A stretch of 64,000 nt of DNA, taken from CAVTWD01 sp963738325 (lineage in GTDB: Bacteria; Actinomycetota; Acidimicrobiia; Acidimicrobiales; Ilumatobacteraceae). Within the stretch, counting starts at the first letter, position 1, and each line of letters starts with the position of its first letter. The translations under genes were made by a program, and so were the position numbers. Below, one piece after another: positions 1-8,615 of this stretch. The stretch is from positions 653,504-717,503 of the forward strand of contig CAVTWD010000017.1 in the NCBI GenBank assembly GCA_963738325.1. Direction: 5' to 3'. The notes below the pieces were generated by a model. That model was not told the origin of the DNA. It saw only the letters and a list, made by a program, of their open reading frames with translations, and ran no database searches.

Positions 1-1
1 G

Positions 2-450
2 GGCGGACGCATCGGCCTCATCGACTTCGGCATGGTCGGGGAAGTCGACGAGCCGACGCGCGCCGCGCTGAGCAGCATGCTCGTTGCCCTCGCGACGAGC
101 GACGCTGCGACGCTCGTCGCGGGAAACATGCGCCTCGGCATCAGCCGCGAGTCGATCGACACGGACGCTCTCGCCGCCGATCTCAACGAACTCATGGCCA
201 CGGACCTCTCGCAACCGCTTGGCGAGCTCAGCCTCGGCCATGTGCTCTCGTCGGTGCTTGCAGTCGTTCGACGGCATCACCTCCGTTTCCCATCGAACCT
301 GGCGCTGCTCGCCAAGACGCTCGGGATGTGCGAAGGGCTGGCGGCGCATCTCGACCCTCAGTTCCGCATGACGGAGCGATCACGCCGTACGTCACCCAGC
401 TCCTCGCGTCGCCACCGGCGGATGCACCTACAAGGACAGATAGGGCGTGA
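2..450 (+). CDS. UbiB/AarF (ABC1) family kinase-like protein, C-terminal part, one frameshift
   Basis: The reading frame is open at the left edge, so the N-terminus lies outside the window. The first visible residues, RIGLIDFGMVGEVD, match the metal-binding DFG region of the ABC1/UbiB atypical kinase family, and the following helical segment fits the family's C-lobe. The family acts in isoprenoid or quinone lipid homeostasis; the exact role here is unknown. One base is missing near position 378. After it the natural tail (ITPYVTQLL and onward) continues in another frame to a TGA at 448-450. The end overlaps the convergent monooxygenase gene by 23 bases. Confidence 0.75.
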   Translation, partial: RTHRPHRLRHGRGSRRADARRAEQHARCPRDERRCDARRGKHAPRHQPRVDRHGRSRRRSQRTHGHGPLATAWRAQPRPCALVGACSRSTASPPFPIEPGAARQDARDVRRAGGASRPSVPHDGAITPYVTQLLASPPADAPTRTDRA

Positions 451-772
451 AGAGCTCGATCCCGCTACCAGCGAGCACTGCTCTGAGCTCTGCGCTCGGC
501 TCGCCGAGGCACACGCCGGTCACCGATCCCATCGTCGGGATTGCCGCCGCGAGTTCGCCGAGGTGCGCGCCATGCTCCATGAACGCTTCGTAATCCTTGT
601 ACCGCTCCAGGACGATGCACTCGGACTGATCGTCGTTGAGGTACACCTCGAACTGCAGCGTTCCTGTGTCCTTCGTCCGGACGATCTCCATGAATCGAGC
701 GACCAAGCGCTTGAACTCCTCGAGCTTGCCGTCGTGCAATCTGATCCGGCCCATCCCCTGGATCTCACTCAC
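428..772 (-). CDS. antibiotic biosynthesis monooxygenase (ABM) family protein
   Basis: This 114-residue protein is the usual size for the dimeric alpha+beta barrel ABM/YgiN family. It shows the pattern GRIRLHDGKLEEFKRL, then TGTLQFEVYLNDDQSECIVLE and YEAFMEHGAH, typical of cofactor-independent monooxygenases that oxidise quinols or polyketide-like aromatics. The start is a GTG directly after the TGA of the upstream SnoaL-like gene, so the two are co-transcribed and probably coupled. The substrate cannot be told from the sequence. Its place in a run of small oxidoreductase genes suggests catabolism or detoxification of an aromatic compound (inference). Confidence 0.8.
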   Translation of the reverse strand: MSEIQGMGRIRLHDGKLEEFKRLVARFMEIVRTKDTGTLQFEVYLNDDQSECIVLERYKDYEAFMEHGAHLGELAAAIPTMGSVTGVCLGEPSAELRAVLAGSGIELFTPYLSL

Positions 773-1156
773 TCAGGCCTCCAATGTGTCTGCATAGACT
801 GGTGTCGCGTCGAGGTAGCTGCGGTAGTCGGCGATCAAGCCGTCGCGCAGGCGGAAGACGTTGCAACACGGCAGCGTCACGACCTTCCCGTCGAGACGCG
901 TGTAGCGCACCGCGAACTCAACGATCGCGACGTCACCGTCGCGGTAGACGTGCAGAATCTCGTGCCGGACAGCCGCGACCGAGCCGTGGAACGCGTTCAC
1001 GGCGTCGACGAACGCCGCCTCGCCGTGGACCGTCTCGGCGTTCCCCAGCCGCAGCTGGATGTCGTCGGTGATGAACCCCACCAACGTCTTCACATCGTGG
1101 GCATCGAACGCGGCGAAGAAGCGGTGGAACCGCGTTGCCGTCGCTGTGTCGGTCAT
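773..1156 (-). CDS. SnoaL-like / NTF2-fold protein
   Basis: About 127 residues with the NTF2-like pattern: an N-terminal helix FHRFFAAFDAHDVKTL, then FITDDIQLRLGNAETVHG, and strands ending in the VFRLRDGLIADYRSYLD signature typical of SnoaL-like polyketide cyclase/isomerase relatives. I chose the ATG at 1156 because AAGGGG lies seven bases upstream; an in-frame TTG at 1171 is less likely. The gene sits 30 bases downstream of the SDR gene and abuts the ABM gene, so SDR, SnoaL and ABM form an operon. Function is family-level only. Confidence 0.8.
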   Translation of the reverse strand: MTDTATATRFHRFFAAFDAHDVKTLVGFITDDIQLRLGNAETVHGEAAFVDAVNAFHGSVAAVRHEILHVYRDGDVAIVEFAVRYTRLDGKVVTLPCCNVFRLRDGLIADYRSYLDATPVYADTLEA

Positions 1157-1186
1157 AACAAACCCCTTCAATCAATGCGGTGCCGG

Positions 1187-1948
1187 TCACCACACCTTCA
1201 TGCCACCGTCGACGACGAGGTCGATTCCGGTGACGTAGGAGCTGTCGTCCGAAGCGAGGAACAGCGCGGCGTTGGCGACCTCCTCGGGACGCGCGAGGCG
1301 TCCGAGGAGTGTCTTGCCGAGCATGTAGCTCGCCCATTCCGGGTCGGTCAGCTGCACCCGCGTCTGGTTCGTCTCGATGACGCCGGGCGAGATCGAGTTG
1401 ACGCGGATGCCGTGCTCGCGTCCTTCCATCGCCAGCTGACGCGTCATGCCGATCACTCCCGCCTTCGCCGTGGTATGCGCGAGCGAGGCCAGCGGCTTGA
1501 AGCTCAGCGACGCGCTGAGCGACGCCATGTTCACGACGACCCCACCACTGTTCTGCAGGTGAGGCCACGCCGCCCTCGTGAGGTAGAAGACCAGATCGAC
1601 CTCTGATCGCCGGTTGTGGTCCCACTCGTCGTCGGTGATGTCCTCGAGCCAGTTGAACGACCCCATCGCGGCGTTGTTGAACACCACGTCGAGACGCCCG
1701 AACGTCCCGATCGCCAACTCGACGAGCACGTAGCACTCGGGCGGCGACGTGAGATCGCACGGCTGCCGCGAGGCCATCGTGCCGCCCTCGCCCTGAACCA
1801 GGTCGACAGTCGCCTGACCCGCGTCGACATTGATGTCGCAGCCGACGACCGACGCGCCTTCTCGCGCGAAGGCCTGCGCGGCTGCTCGTCCCACGCTGCC
1901 GCCGGTTCCGGTGATGATGCAGACCTTTTCGGCGAGCCTGGGTGGCAT
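1187..1948 (-). CDS. short-chain dehydrogenase/reductase (SDR), with His at the usual catalytic Tyr
   Basis: This is an intact 253-residue classical SDR. It has the nucleotide-binding motif TGTGGSVG near residue 14, NNAAMG near residue 90, and a C-terminal VDGG. The usual YxxxK is read here as HTTAK, so the catalytic tyrosine is replaced by histidine while the lysine and preceding serines remain. Some SDR subgroups naturally carry this change, so it may be functional. GAGGAG precedes the ATG. It is the first gene of an SDR-SnoaL-ABM operon, and a candidate operator lies about 90 bases upstream at 2038-2058. Confidence 0.88.
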   Translation of the reverse strand: MPPRLAEKVCIITGTGGSVGRAAAQAFAREGASVVGCDINVDAGQATVDLVQGEGGTMASRQPCDLTSPPECYVLVELAIGTFGRLDVVFNNAAMGSFNWLEDITDDEWDHNRRSEVDLVFYLTRAAWPHLQNSGGVVVNMASLSASLSFKPLASLAHTTAKAGVIGMTRQLAMEGREHGIRVNSISPGVIETNQTRVQLTDPEWASYMLGKTLLGRLARPEEVANAALFLASDDSSYVTGIDLVVDGGMKVW

Positions 1949-2037
1949 CGAGTCTCCTCATCGCTCTGCGGGCACGCCAACGGCGCGTTGTCGCGCCGTT
2001 GGGTCGGTCACCATCGTGGCAATCGACGATCGCCTTG

Positions 2038-2058
2038 GCATCCATGAAACCCACAGTC
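2038..2058 (+). promoter_or_regulatory. candidate operator, weakest copy of a motif shared with 6567-6593 and 11574-11600
   Basis: GCATCCATGAAACCCACAGTC matches 17 of 21 positions of the better conserved copies upstream of the hydrolase gene and the LuxR regulator. It lies about 90 bases upstream of the SDR start, in the same orientation as the other copies. Function as a regulator site is inference. Confidence 0.35.
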
Positions 2059-2120
2059 CGACCGCGAACAGGCACCAACTTCGGTGCTGCGTCTCGTGGT
2101 CGCGGCCTCGCGCGTGCTGC

Positions 2121-3029
2121 TCATGGTGGTGCTGGTGTGCTCGGTGCGTTGGCGAGCTCGTGGAGAGTCTCGCTGTCGAGCTGCACATCGGCCGCCGCGA
2201 GGTTCTCACTCAAATGCTCGAAGGAGGCGGTGCCCGGGATCAGCACGATGTTCGGCGCGACGGCGAGTGCCCACGCCAACAGGACCTGCGCGGTGGTACA
2301 ACCCGACCGCGACGCCGCGTCCAGGACTTGCGGCGCATGGAGTAGCGAGCTCGAACCGGAGCCCAGCGGCGCAAATGGCACGAACGCGATGCCGCGCCGA
2401 ACGCATTCCTCGAGCACCGGCGTCGAGGCGCGATTCGCGAGATGGAACGCGTTCTGTACGCATGCGATCTCGGTGAAGCGAAGCGCATGGCGCAGATGCG
2501 CAAGCGAGACGTTGCTCAGACCGATCGCCGCGATCAACCCGTCATCGCGAGCCTTTACCATCGCCGCGAGCTGCTCGTCGAAGAACGCGTCCGGCCCGGC
2601 GTTTCGCATCAGCCGGAGATTCACGATCGCGAGCTGCTCGAAATCGAGTGCCCGCAGGTTGTCCTCGATGCCGCGACGAAGCTCGGCCGGTTCGTCGTCG
2701 GCGAAGATGCCACCTCGATCATCGCGGCGCGCGCCGACCTTCGAAACGATCACCAGGTCGGGTGGATACGGATGGAGCGCATCGCGGATCAGCTCGTTCA
2801 CGACGTCCGGGCCGTAGTACTCCGCAGTGTCGATGTGGTTCACTCCGCGCTCGACCGCCTCCCGTAGCAATGCGATCGCGTCGACGCGACTCGCCGGCGG
2901 ACCGAATGCGTTCGGCCCGGTCAGTCGCATCGCGCCGAACCCGATCGGGCGCGACGGAGAACGGGCCGAGTTGACGGTGCTGCATACGTGGAGGCATTGC
3001 AGAACAGTGAAGCGCAAGGCGCCGCACAT
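2121..3029 (-). CDS. aldo/keto reductase
   Basis: About 302 residues. The motifs are IGFGAMRLTGP at the start of the barrel, HIDTAEYYGP (catalytic Asp and Tyr), VIVSKVGARRD (Lys), and GLSN plus LIPGTAS for cofactor binding. The expected active-site His segment reads IVNLRLM, as in the subgroup annotated as oxidoreductases of the AKR superfamily. The ATG at 3029 gives an odd N-terminus rich in Cys and Val, so the true start may lie nearer residue 19 or be hidden by an indel. It is downstream of the CDGSH and dehydrogenase genes on the same strand. An NADPH-dependent carbonyl reductase role is likely; the substrate is unknown. Confidence 0.82.
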   Translation of the reverse strand: MCGALRFTVLQCLHVCSTVNSARSPSRPIGFGAMRLTGPNAFGPPASRVDAIALLREAVERGVNHIDTAEYYGPDVVNELIRDALHPYPPDLVIVSKVGARRDDRGGIFADDEPAELRRGIEDNLRALDFEQLAIVNLRLMRNAGPDAFFDEQLAAMVKARDDGLIAAIGLSNVSLAHLRHALRFTEIACVQNAFHLANRASTPVLEECVRRGIAFVPFAPLGSGSSSLLHAPQVLDAASRSGCTTAQVLLAWALAVAPNIVLIPGTASFEHLSENLAAADVQLDSETLHELANAPSTPAPP

Positions 3030-3034
3030 GGTGA

Positions 3035-3232
3035 TCAGTTCGCGAGCGTGCCGTCGAAGTCGATCTTGAGGTGGGTGCCGTCGCAGAACGGCTTGTTGTT
3101 CGAGTGACCGCACCGGCAGAGCGCCATCTGGTCGGGGTGTGCGATTTCGCGGCCGTCGATGTCGGTGAGGTGCACCGGGCCGGAGACGAGGTAGGGGCCG
3201 TTCTCGCTCGGGGTGATGTTGACGTCGGCCAT
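3035..3232 (-). CDS. CDGSH iron-sulfur domain protein
   Basis: This 65-residue protein contains CRCGHSNNKPFCDGTH, which supplies the three Cys and one His ligands of the CDGSH-type 2Fe-2S cluster. The preceding segment, GPVHLTDIDGREIAHPDQMALC, is the usual N-terminal strand of the small bacterial members. These proteins store or transfer electrons or clusters. It lies directly after a 2Fe-2S/molybdopterin dehydrogenase and before an aldo/keto reductase, which fits a redox role, but a specific partner is not proven. Confidence 0.92.
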   Translation of the reverse strand: MADVNITPSENGPYLVSGPVHLTDIDGREIAHPDQMALCRCGHSNNKPFCDGTHLKIDFDGTLAN

Positions 3233-3241
3233 GGGGTCCTT

Positions 3242-5342
3242 TCAGTAGATGCGGATGGTCTTGCTCAGTGGCAGGCGACGGATGCGGGTGCCGGTGAGGG
3301 CCGCGATCGCGTTCGCGAGGGCGGGTGCTGTTGTCGGAACGGCAGCCTCGCCGACGCCCGTCGGTGGCTCGTCGGAATCGATGAGCACGACCTCGATTGA
3401 CGGCACAGATTGCATTCGCACAAGTGGGTAGCGATCGAAGTTCTGGGTGATGATGTTCGCCGCCGCCGCCGAGAACGACCTCGCCCCAAGCGGCCGCGCT
3501 GAGCCCGAAGACGACGCCTCCTTCGATCTGCGCACGGATGAGGTCGGGGTTGATGGCGGTGCCGCAGTCGAGCGTGTACACGATGCGTTCGACGTGGATC
3601 CGATCGCGTTCGTCGAGGGAGATTTCGACGATCTGTGCGCTGTGGCTGACGAAGCTGCTGCAGGCGACGCCGCGGGCGCGACCGTCGTCGACCGTCTTGC
3701 CCCAGCCGGCGGTCTCAGCCGCGACCTCGAGCGCGCGGAGCGTGCGCGGGTTGTCCGCGAGCAGGTCGCGACGTAGTTCGACAGGGTCGCGGCCAGCGGC
3801 GAGCGCGAGCTCGTCCAGCGCGCACTCACGGGCGAACTCGGTATGCGAGTTGCCGACGGAGCGCCAGACCATCGTCGGCACTCCGGCTTGAACGTTGGTC
3901 GACTCCAGCTTGAACGCTGGGAACTTGTACGGGCCGTCTACGGCTCCGGTCGTGGTGAAGAAGTCGACACCGTTCCGGAACTGGACGTCGCGGACGAACG
4001 GCAGGTTGACCGACGTGGGTTCGGCCGCGATCTGGTGATGCATTGCGATCAGCTGTCCGGCGTCGTCGGCGCCGGCACGGACCCGGTGCGCCGCCATGGC
4101 CCGGAAGTTGCCGCTCTTGAACTCCTCCTCGCGCATGGACTGCACCTTGATGGGGTGCTGCCAGTCGAGCGCCCTTGCGACCTGCACGGCCTCGGTCGTC
4201 GGGTCGTTGGTCGACGTGCTGTGCAACCCGAACGATCCTCCGGCGAAGGTCACGTGCACCCGAATGCGGTCAGGTTCGATGCCTGCGGCGGTTGCCGCGG
4301 CCATGCCGCGTGTACTCCGGTGACTCCGTGCTCGCCCAGACTTCGAGCATGCCGTCCGGCTGCATTCGGCAGACCGCGTTGTTCGGCTCCATCGGTGCGT
4401 GCGCGAGGTACGGCAGCTCGTAGAACTCATCGATCATGTGCGCCGCCGAGGCGAGGCGTTGCTCGACATCACCGTCGTCGCGGACGACGACCGCTGCTTC
4501 GCCGGACTCGACCAGCCGGTGGTGTTCCGCGAAGAGCTCCTCGGAGCTGCGACGCTCCGCATTCGTGTCATCCCACGTGACGTCGAGTGCGCGGCAGTGC
4601 AAGCCATGCGTCGTGGGGCGTCTCGCCGACGGCGGCCACACCGTCGTCAGTCTGGACGACCGCGACCACTCCCGGCACGGTCAGTGCGGCGCGGTCGTCG
4701 ATCGCCGCGACCGTGGCGCCGAATCGCGGCGGGTGCATGACGACAGCCGTGAGGAGATCGGGAAGATCGACGTCGATCGTGTACGTCGTGCGACCGAGGA
4801 TCTTCGCGGGCGCGTCGACGCGCAGACGTCCGTCGCGCCCGATGAGCCGGTAGGCCGCTCGTTCCTTGGGTACGACCCCATCGGGAACCTCGAGCTGTTC
4901 GGCACCTGCGGCGAGGTCGCCGAACGTCGCCCGATGTCCCGACGGGTGCCGCAGGACGCCGGCTTCGACGATGATGTCCTCCGCCGACACATTCCACCGT
5001 TCCGCGGCTGCCGCAACGAGGCGCGCCCGCGCCTGGGCGGCGATGAGTCGATAGCGCATCCAGTTCCCGGCGGTCGAGTTCGAATTGCCGGTGATCTGGA
5101 ACGTCGCCACCAAACGCGGGGTTGCCGTAGACGTCCCTGTCACCCCGGCGGCCGTTCGCCGCATTGACAACGCGGATCGATTCGAAGTCGGCGTCGAGTT
5201 CCTCGGCAACGATCGTCGCCAACCCGGTGTGCGCGCCTTGACCCATCTCGATCTGGGTCGAGAGCACGATGATCGTGCCGTCGCCCTGGACGCGGAGGTA
5301 CGGATGTACGGGATCGGCGAAGTCGGCGTCGGTGAGAGGCAT
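3242..5342 (-). CDS. isoquinoline 1-oxidoreductase-like molybdopterin-binding subunit, several frameshifts
   Basis: The frames together make a xanthine-dehydrogenase-family large subunit of the IorB type. In order I see STQIEMGQGAHTGLATIVAEELD, a TYTIDVDLPDLL segment, AHAPMEPNNAVCRM (molybdopterin contact), VTFAGGSFG, FARECALDELA, and GVGEAAVPTTAPALANAIAALTG at the C-terminus. These lie in different frames, with at least three shifts near 5110, 4620, 4310 and 3450. The ATG at 5342 is a guess because the small-subunit frame runs into it without a visible stop. It should hydroxylate an N-heterocycle or aldehyde together with the upstream 2Fe-2S subunit. The twin-arginine signal of classical IorB is not seen. 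Confidence 0.75.
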
Positions 5343-5842
5343 CGTCTCGGGTTCCGGCTCGACGACCAGCCGTGCGGGTTCGTCACCGTGGGTAATGACT
5401 TCTGCCGCAGCGTGGATCGCGCTTCGGATCGCGGGTAGGTGCCGCAGCGGCAGAGGTTGCCGTTCATCCAGCGTGAAATGGTCGCGTCGTCCGGCGACGG
5501 GTTGTCGGTCAGCAACGCGATCGCAGCCAAGGTCTGACCGGGCTGGCAATAGCCGCACTGCACGACATTGTCCTGGTGCCACGCATCGCGTACGGCGTCG
5601 GCGACCGGACCCGCGACGCCTTCGACCGTCGTGATCACTCGGCCTTGTGCGCGGCCAGCTGGTGTCTGGCAGGACTTCTCGTTCTGCCCGTCGATCAGGA
5701 CGGTGCATGCCGCGGACTGTCCGATGCCACAGCCGAACTTTGTGCCCCGCAGTCGGAGCACGTCGCGCAGGACCCATAGCAGCGGGCTCTGCTCGTGGCG
5801 GTCGTCGACCTCGACATCGGTGCCGTTCACGTTCAGCTTCAC
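5343..5842 (-). CDS. isoquinoline 1-oxidoreductase-like 2Fe-2S subunit, frameshifted near its C-terminus
   Basis: The protein begins MKLNVNGTDVEVDD and carries both 2Fe-2S sets of the small subunit of xanthine-oxidase-family enzymes. The plant-type site is degenerate (GCGIGQSAACTVLIDG, where the first set usually reads CG.G.CGAC), and the second is complete (QCGYCQPGQ and NLCRCGTYP). AAGGAGGTG precedes the GTG start at an ideal distance. One base is missing near 5437; beyond it the frame continues AIRSAIHAAAEVITHG and flows into the large subunit without a stop. This is either a further indel or a real fusion. It passes electrons from the molybdenum centre to an external acceptor. Confidence 0.82.
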
Positions 5843-5891
5843 GTCACCTCCTTAGGTGCGTTCGTCCCCCTGCGGTCCCCGAACGCGACGA

Positions 5892-6515
5892 TCAGGCCGT
5901 GGCGAGCAGGCGAGTGGTGAGCACGATGTCGACGATCTCGCCGACGGTGTCGACGCGCGCCCAGTCGCGCTGCAGCTCACCCGCGAGACCGAACCCAACT
6001 GATCGGTCGCGCGCCCGCCTGGACGATCCGTTCGAGGCCGGCTCGGTGTGCTTCGGGCGATGTCCCGCCGACGGCGTCGACAACTGGATAGACCTCATAG
6101 CCGTCGCGGAACGCGTCGAGCGTGGGGAAGGCGAGGCAGATCTCGGTCCACAGCGCGGTCATGATCAGCTTCTTGCGGCCGGTCGCCTCGACCGCGCAGC
6201 GAAACTCGATGTCCTCCCAGGCGTTCATCGTCGTGCGATCGAGCTCGTCGGTGTCCGGCAACGCTGCCTTCAGCTCGGGAAGCGTCGTGCCCCTGGCCGC
6301 TGGCGACGTTGACGGTCGACAACACGACAGGGAGGTTGAAGGTGCGGGCGAGTCGGGCGACCGATACGACGTTGTCGACCAGACAGGTCTCGGTCCATCG
6401 AGCTCATCGCCTGGAGCTGACTGGGCTGGTAGTCGATGACGACCAGCGCCGAGTTGTGCGGCGTGAGCAGGTGGTCGGTGACGGGATCGCGTACCGGTTC
6501 GCTGGTCATCTGCAT
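5892..6515 (-). CDS. isochorismatase-family cysteine hydrolase (YcaC-like), two or more frameshifts
   Basis: The N-terminus NSALVVIDYQPSQLQAM contains the conserved Asp of the cysteine-hydrolase fold. The middle part has TTMNAWEDIEF and IMTALWTEICLAFPTLDA, where the Cys of TEIC is the expected nucleophile. The tail ends VDIVLTTRLLATA. The parts lie in different frames, shifting near 6390, 6300 and 6010. YcaC-like members hydrolyse amides or imides of small metabolites; the substrate is unknown. The shared candidate operator lies 52-78 bases upstream of the ATG. Confidence 0.75.
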
Positions 6516-6566
6516 CCTCCAGTGGACGATCGCGGTCCGCGCCCATCGTGTGGGTTCCTCTGCCGC

Positions 6567-6593
6567 GTCGCATCCAGGAATGCCCCAGTCGTC
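6567..6593 (+). promoter_or_regulatory. candidate operator, strong copy of the shared motif
   Basis: The 27-base element starts GTCGCATCCAGGAATGCC and matches 25 of 27 bases of 11574-11600 upstream of the LuxR-type regulator. The core GCAT-N6-ATGC is an imperfect palindrome, as expected for a dimeric regulator. It lies in the 134-base gap between the hydrolase gene and the LUD gene. Confidence 0.5.
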
Positions 6594-6649
6594 GCAGGCT
6601 GGGCGGGCACAGACGTGTGCGCCCTCGCGGTGATGGGGTGCAGTCGGCC

Positions 6650-7312
6650 TCAGAAGCCGAGCGGCTCGCCCACCAGGATCACCGTGATGCGGTCGGGCGC
6701 GATCGAGCGGTTCACGATCAGGACGTTGTTGACGCCGCTGGCGAGCCCGTAGGCCTCTCGGGCGCGGTGGTCCTCGAGCGGCAGGCAGTACTCGTAGATG
6801 CGTCGCATCCCCGTCGCGACGTCGGCGACGATCTTCTGGCCGCCCACCACGAGGATCACGTGGCCGCTGCCCGAAACGATCGGTCCGAGCTGGCTGCCAC
6901 TCGCCGAGGCGACGAGCAGCGCGCCGCCTTCTGTGACCGCGTGCGCGCTACCGACCACGTAGTCGGGGGACGCGGCGAGCTGCCGCATCTCGTGCTGCTG
7001 CATCTCGCGATCCATTTGATACAGACGCAGGCGCAAGGGCTGGTAGCGGCCGGACCGTTCGATGTCCTCGGCGATCCCGATGGCCTCGAGCGTGCGAGAT
7101 GTGTTGTTGAACACCTCCGCGCCGTAGGGCAGGAGGTTCTCGACGGCGAGGCGCGCTTCCTCGCCCGATGCGACGACCATTGCGGACATGCCGACGCTCG
7201 CGAGGGCCGCCGCGGCGCGCTCGATGCGCTCGTCGCTCGCGACGTGGGCGAACTCCGAGACGGCGACATCAGTCGGAGTCGCGAGCGGTGCGGATGTCGT
7301 GTTGTCACTCAC
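6650..7312 (-). CDS. LUD domain protein (LutC-like)
   Basis: An intact 220-residue protein. The segment DYVVGSAHAVTEGGALLVASASGSQLGP followed by HVILVVGGQKIVADV is the signature of the LUD (formerly DUF162) domain found in lactate-utilisation proteins LutB and LutC. The Fe-S cysteines of LutB are absent, so it resembles LutC-like stand-alone members. It starts with GTG and overlaps the end of the upstream flavoprotein gene by eight bases, so both belong to the operon led by the LuxR-type regulator. A redox or ligand-binding role next to a flavoprotein is plausible; nothing shows lactate as its substrate. Confidence 0.82.
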   Translation of the reverse strand: MSDNTTSAPLATPTDVAVSEFAHVASDERIERAAAALASVGMSAMVVASGEEARLAVENLLPYGAEVFNNTSRTLEAIGIAEDIERSGRYQPLRLRLYQMDREMQQHEMRQLAASPDYVVGSAHAVTEGGALLVASASGSQLGPIVSGSGHVILVVGGQKIVADVATGMRRIYEYCLPLEDHRAREAYGLASGVNNVLIVNRSIAPDRITVILVGEPLGF

Positions 7313-8615
7313 CGCGGAGCTCCGCCACGCGCTGATGGACGAGCGCGACCGCCATCGCGCCTTCGCCGATCGCAGCCGAGCAGCGCTTGATCGAGCCGCT
7401 GCGGACGTCGCCCGCGGCGAACAAGCCTGGGAGGTTGGTCTCGAGCGGAAGAGGCTGGCGGTCCAGCGGCCAACCGTCGCTCCCGCCGAGCGTGGCGTCG
7501 ACGTCGATGCCGGTCCTCACATAGCCAGCGAGGTTGACGGCAAGGCTGAGCTTCGCCGCGCCGTCGGTACGCGGTTCGCCGCCGATGCAGATGAAGAGCG
7601 AATCGACGGGCAGGCGATCAGTGGCCTTGTTCTCGTCGCCAGTCGCGAGCAGGAGGGCGCGCAGCCGAGAATCCGAGTCGAGACCGATGATGTGCGTCGA
7701 CTCGACCACGTCGACGTTCTCGAGCAGCGCGGACGCGGTCCACCAGGTACTGCGACATCGACGTGCCGACGTCGCGGCCCCGAACGACGAGCGTCACACG
7801 TGATGCGTAGCGGGAGAACCGCACCGCCGCTTGGCCCGCCGAGTTGCCTCCGCCGACGATAGCGACGCGGCAACCGCGACAGGTGACGGCCTCGCTCGGC
7901 GCCGCGCCGTAGTACACGCCCGCGCCCAGCAGATCTTCCACGCCCGGCACGTCGAGGCGTCGCCACTCGACGCCCGTCGCGAGCACCACGGCGAGCGACG
8001 GCACGATCGTGCCGTCGGAGAGCTCGACGAGGTACCCGGGTCCATCGCGACCAATACCGACGAGTGTGCGAGCAAGCAAGATCTCCGCGCCGAAGCGAAG
8101 CGCCTGGGCCGTCGCGCGCACTGCGAGCTCACCGCCGCTGATGCCCTGCGGGAAACCGAGGTAGTTCTCGATCATCGACGTCGTGCCCGCCTGACCGCCC
8201 GGCGCGACCGCTTCGATCGCGACCGTGCGAAGCCCCTCGGACAGCGGCATAGACCGACGCGGCAAGACCAGCCGGCCCCGCACCCACGATCGCCAAGTCG
8301 TACGACGAGAGCGACGGCGGCGAGATCATGCCGAGACCCGCGGCGACTGCTTGCACAGAAGCCGGTGCGAGCCGTGTTCCGTCCGGGAGCACGCAGACGG
8401 GCAGACGGCCGCCATCGAGCTCGTCAGCACCGAGCACCTGGTCGACTCGCGCGGTTGACGACGTCGACCCATTCATAGGGGAACCCGTTGCGGCTGAGGA
8501 AGTCGCGGATCGCGTAACCCACCGACGACGTCCGCTCGCCCACGAGCACGATCTGCGGCGTGACCGGCCGCACGTCGTAGTCGAACATCGACGTGTCGCC
8601 CGTGTGATCGCTCAT
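7305..8615 (-). CDS. thioredoxin-reductase-like FAD oxidoreductase lacking the CxxC, several frameshifts
   Basis: The joined frames give an N-terminal module (IVLVGERTSSVGYAIRDFLSRNGF), an FAD site LAIVGAGPAGLAASVYAA, GGQAG...ENYLGFPQGISGG, an NADPH site VAIVGGGNSAGQAA, and GLFAAGDVRSGS near the end. The position of the thioredoxin-reductase CxxC reads GVYYGAAPSEAVTC, so the redox cysteine pair is missing. Frameshifts lie near 8450, 8250 and 7730. Its ATG overlaps the TGA of the LuxR-type regulator as ATGA, so it is coupled to that gene. A paralogue lies at 18452-20094. Confidence 0.82.
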
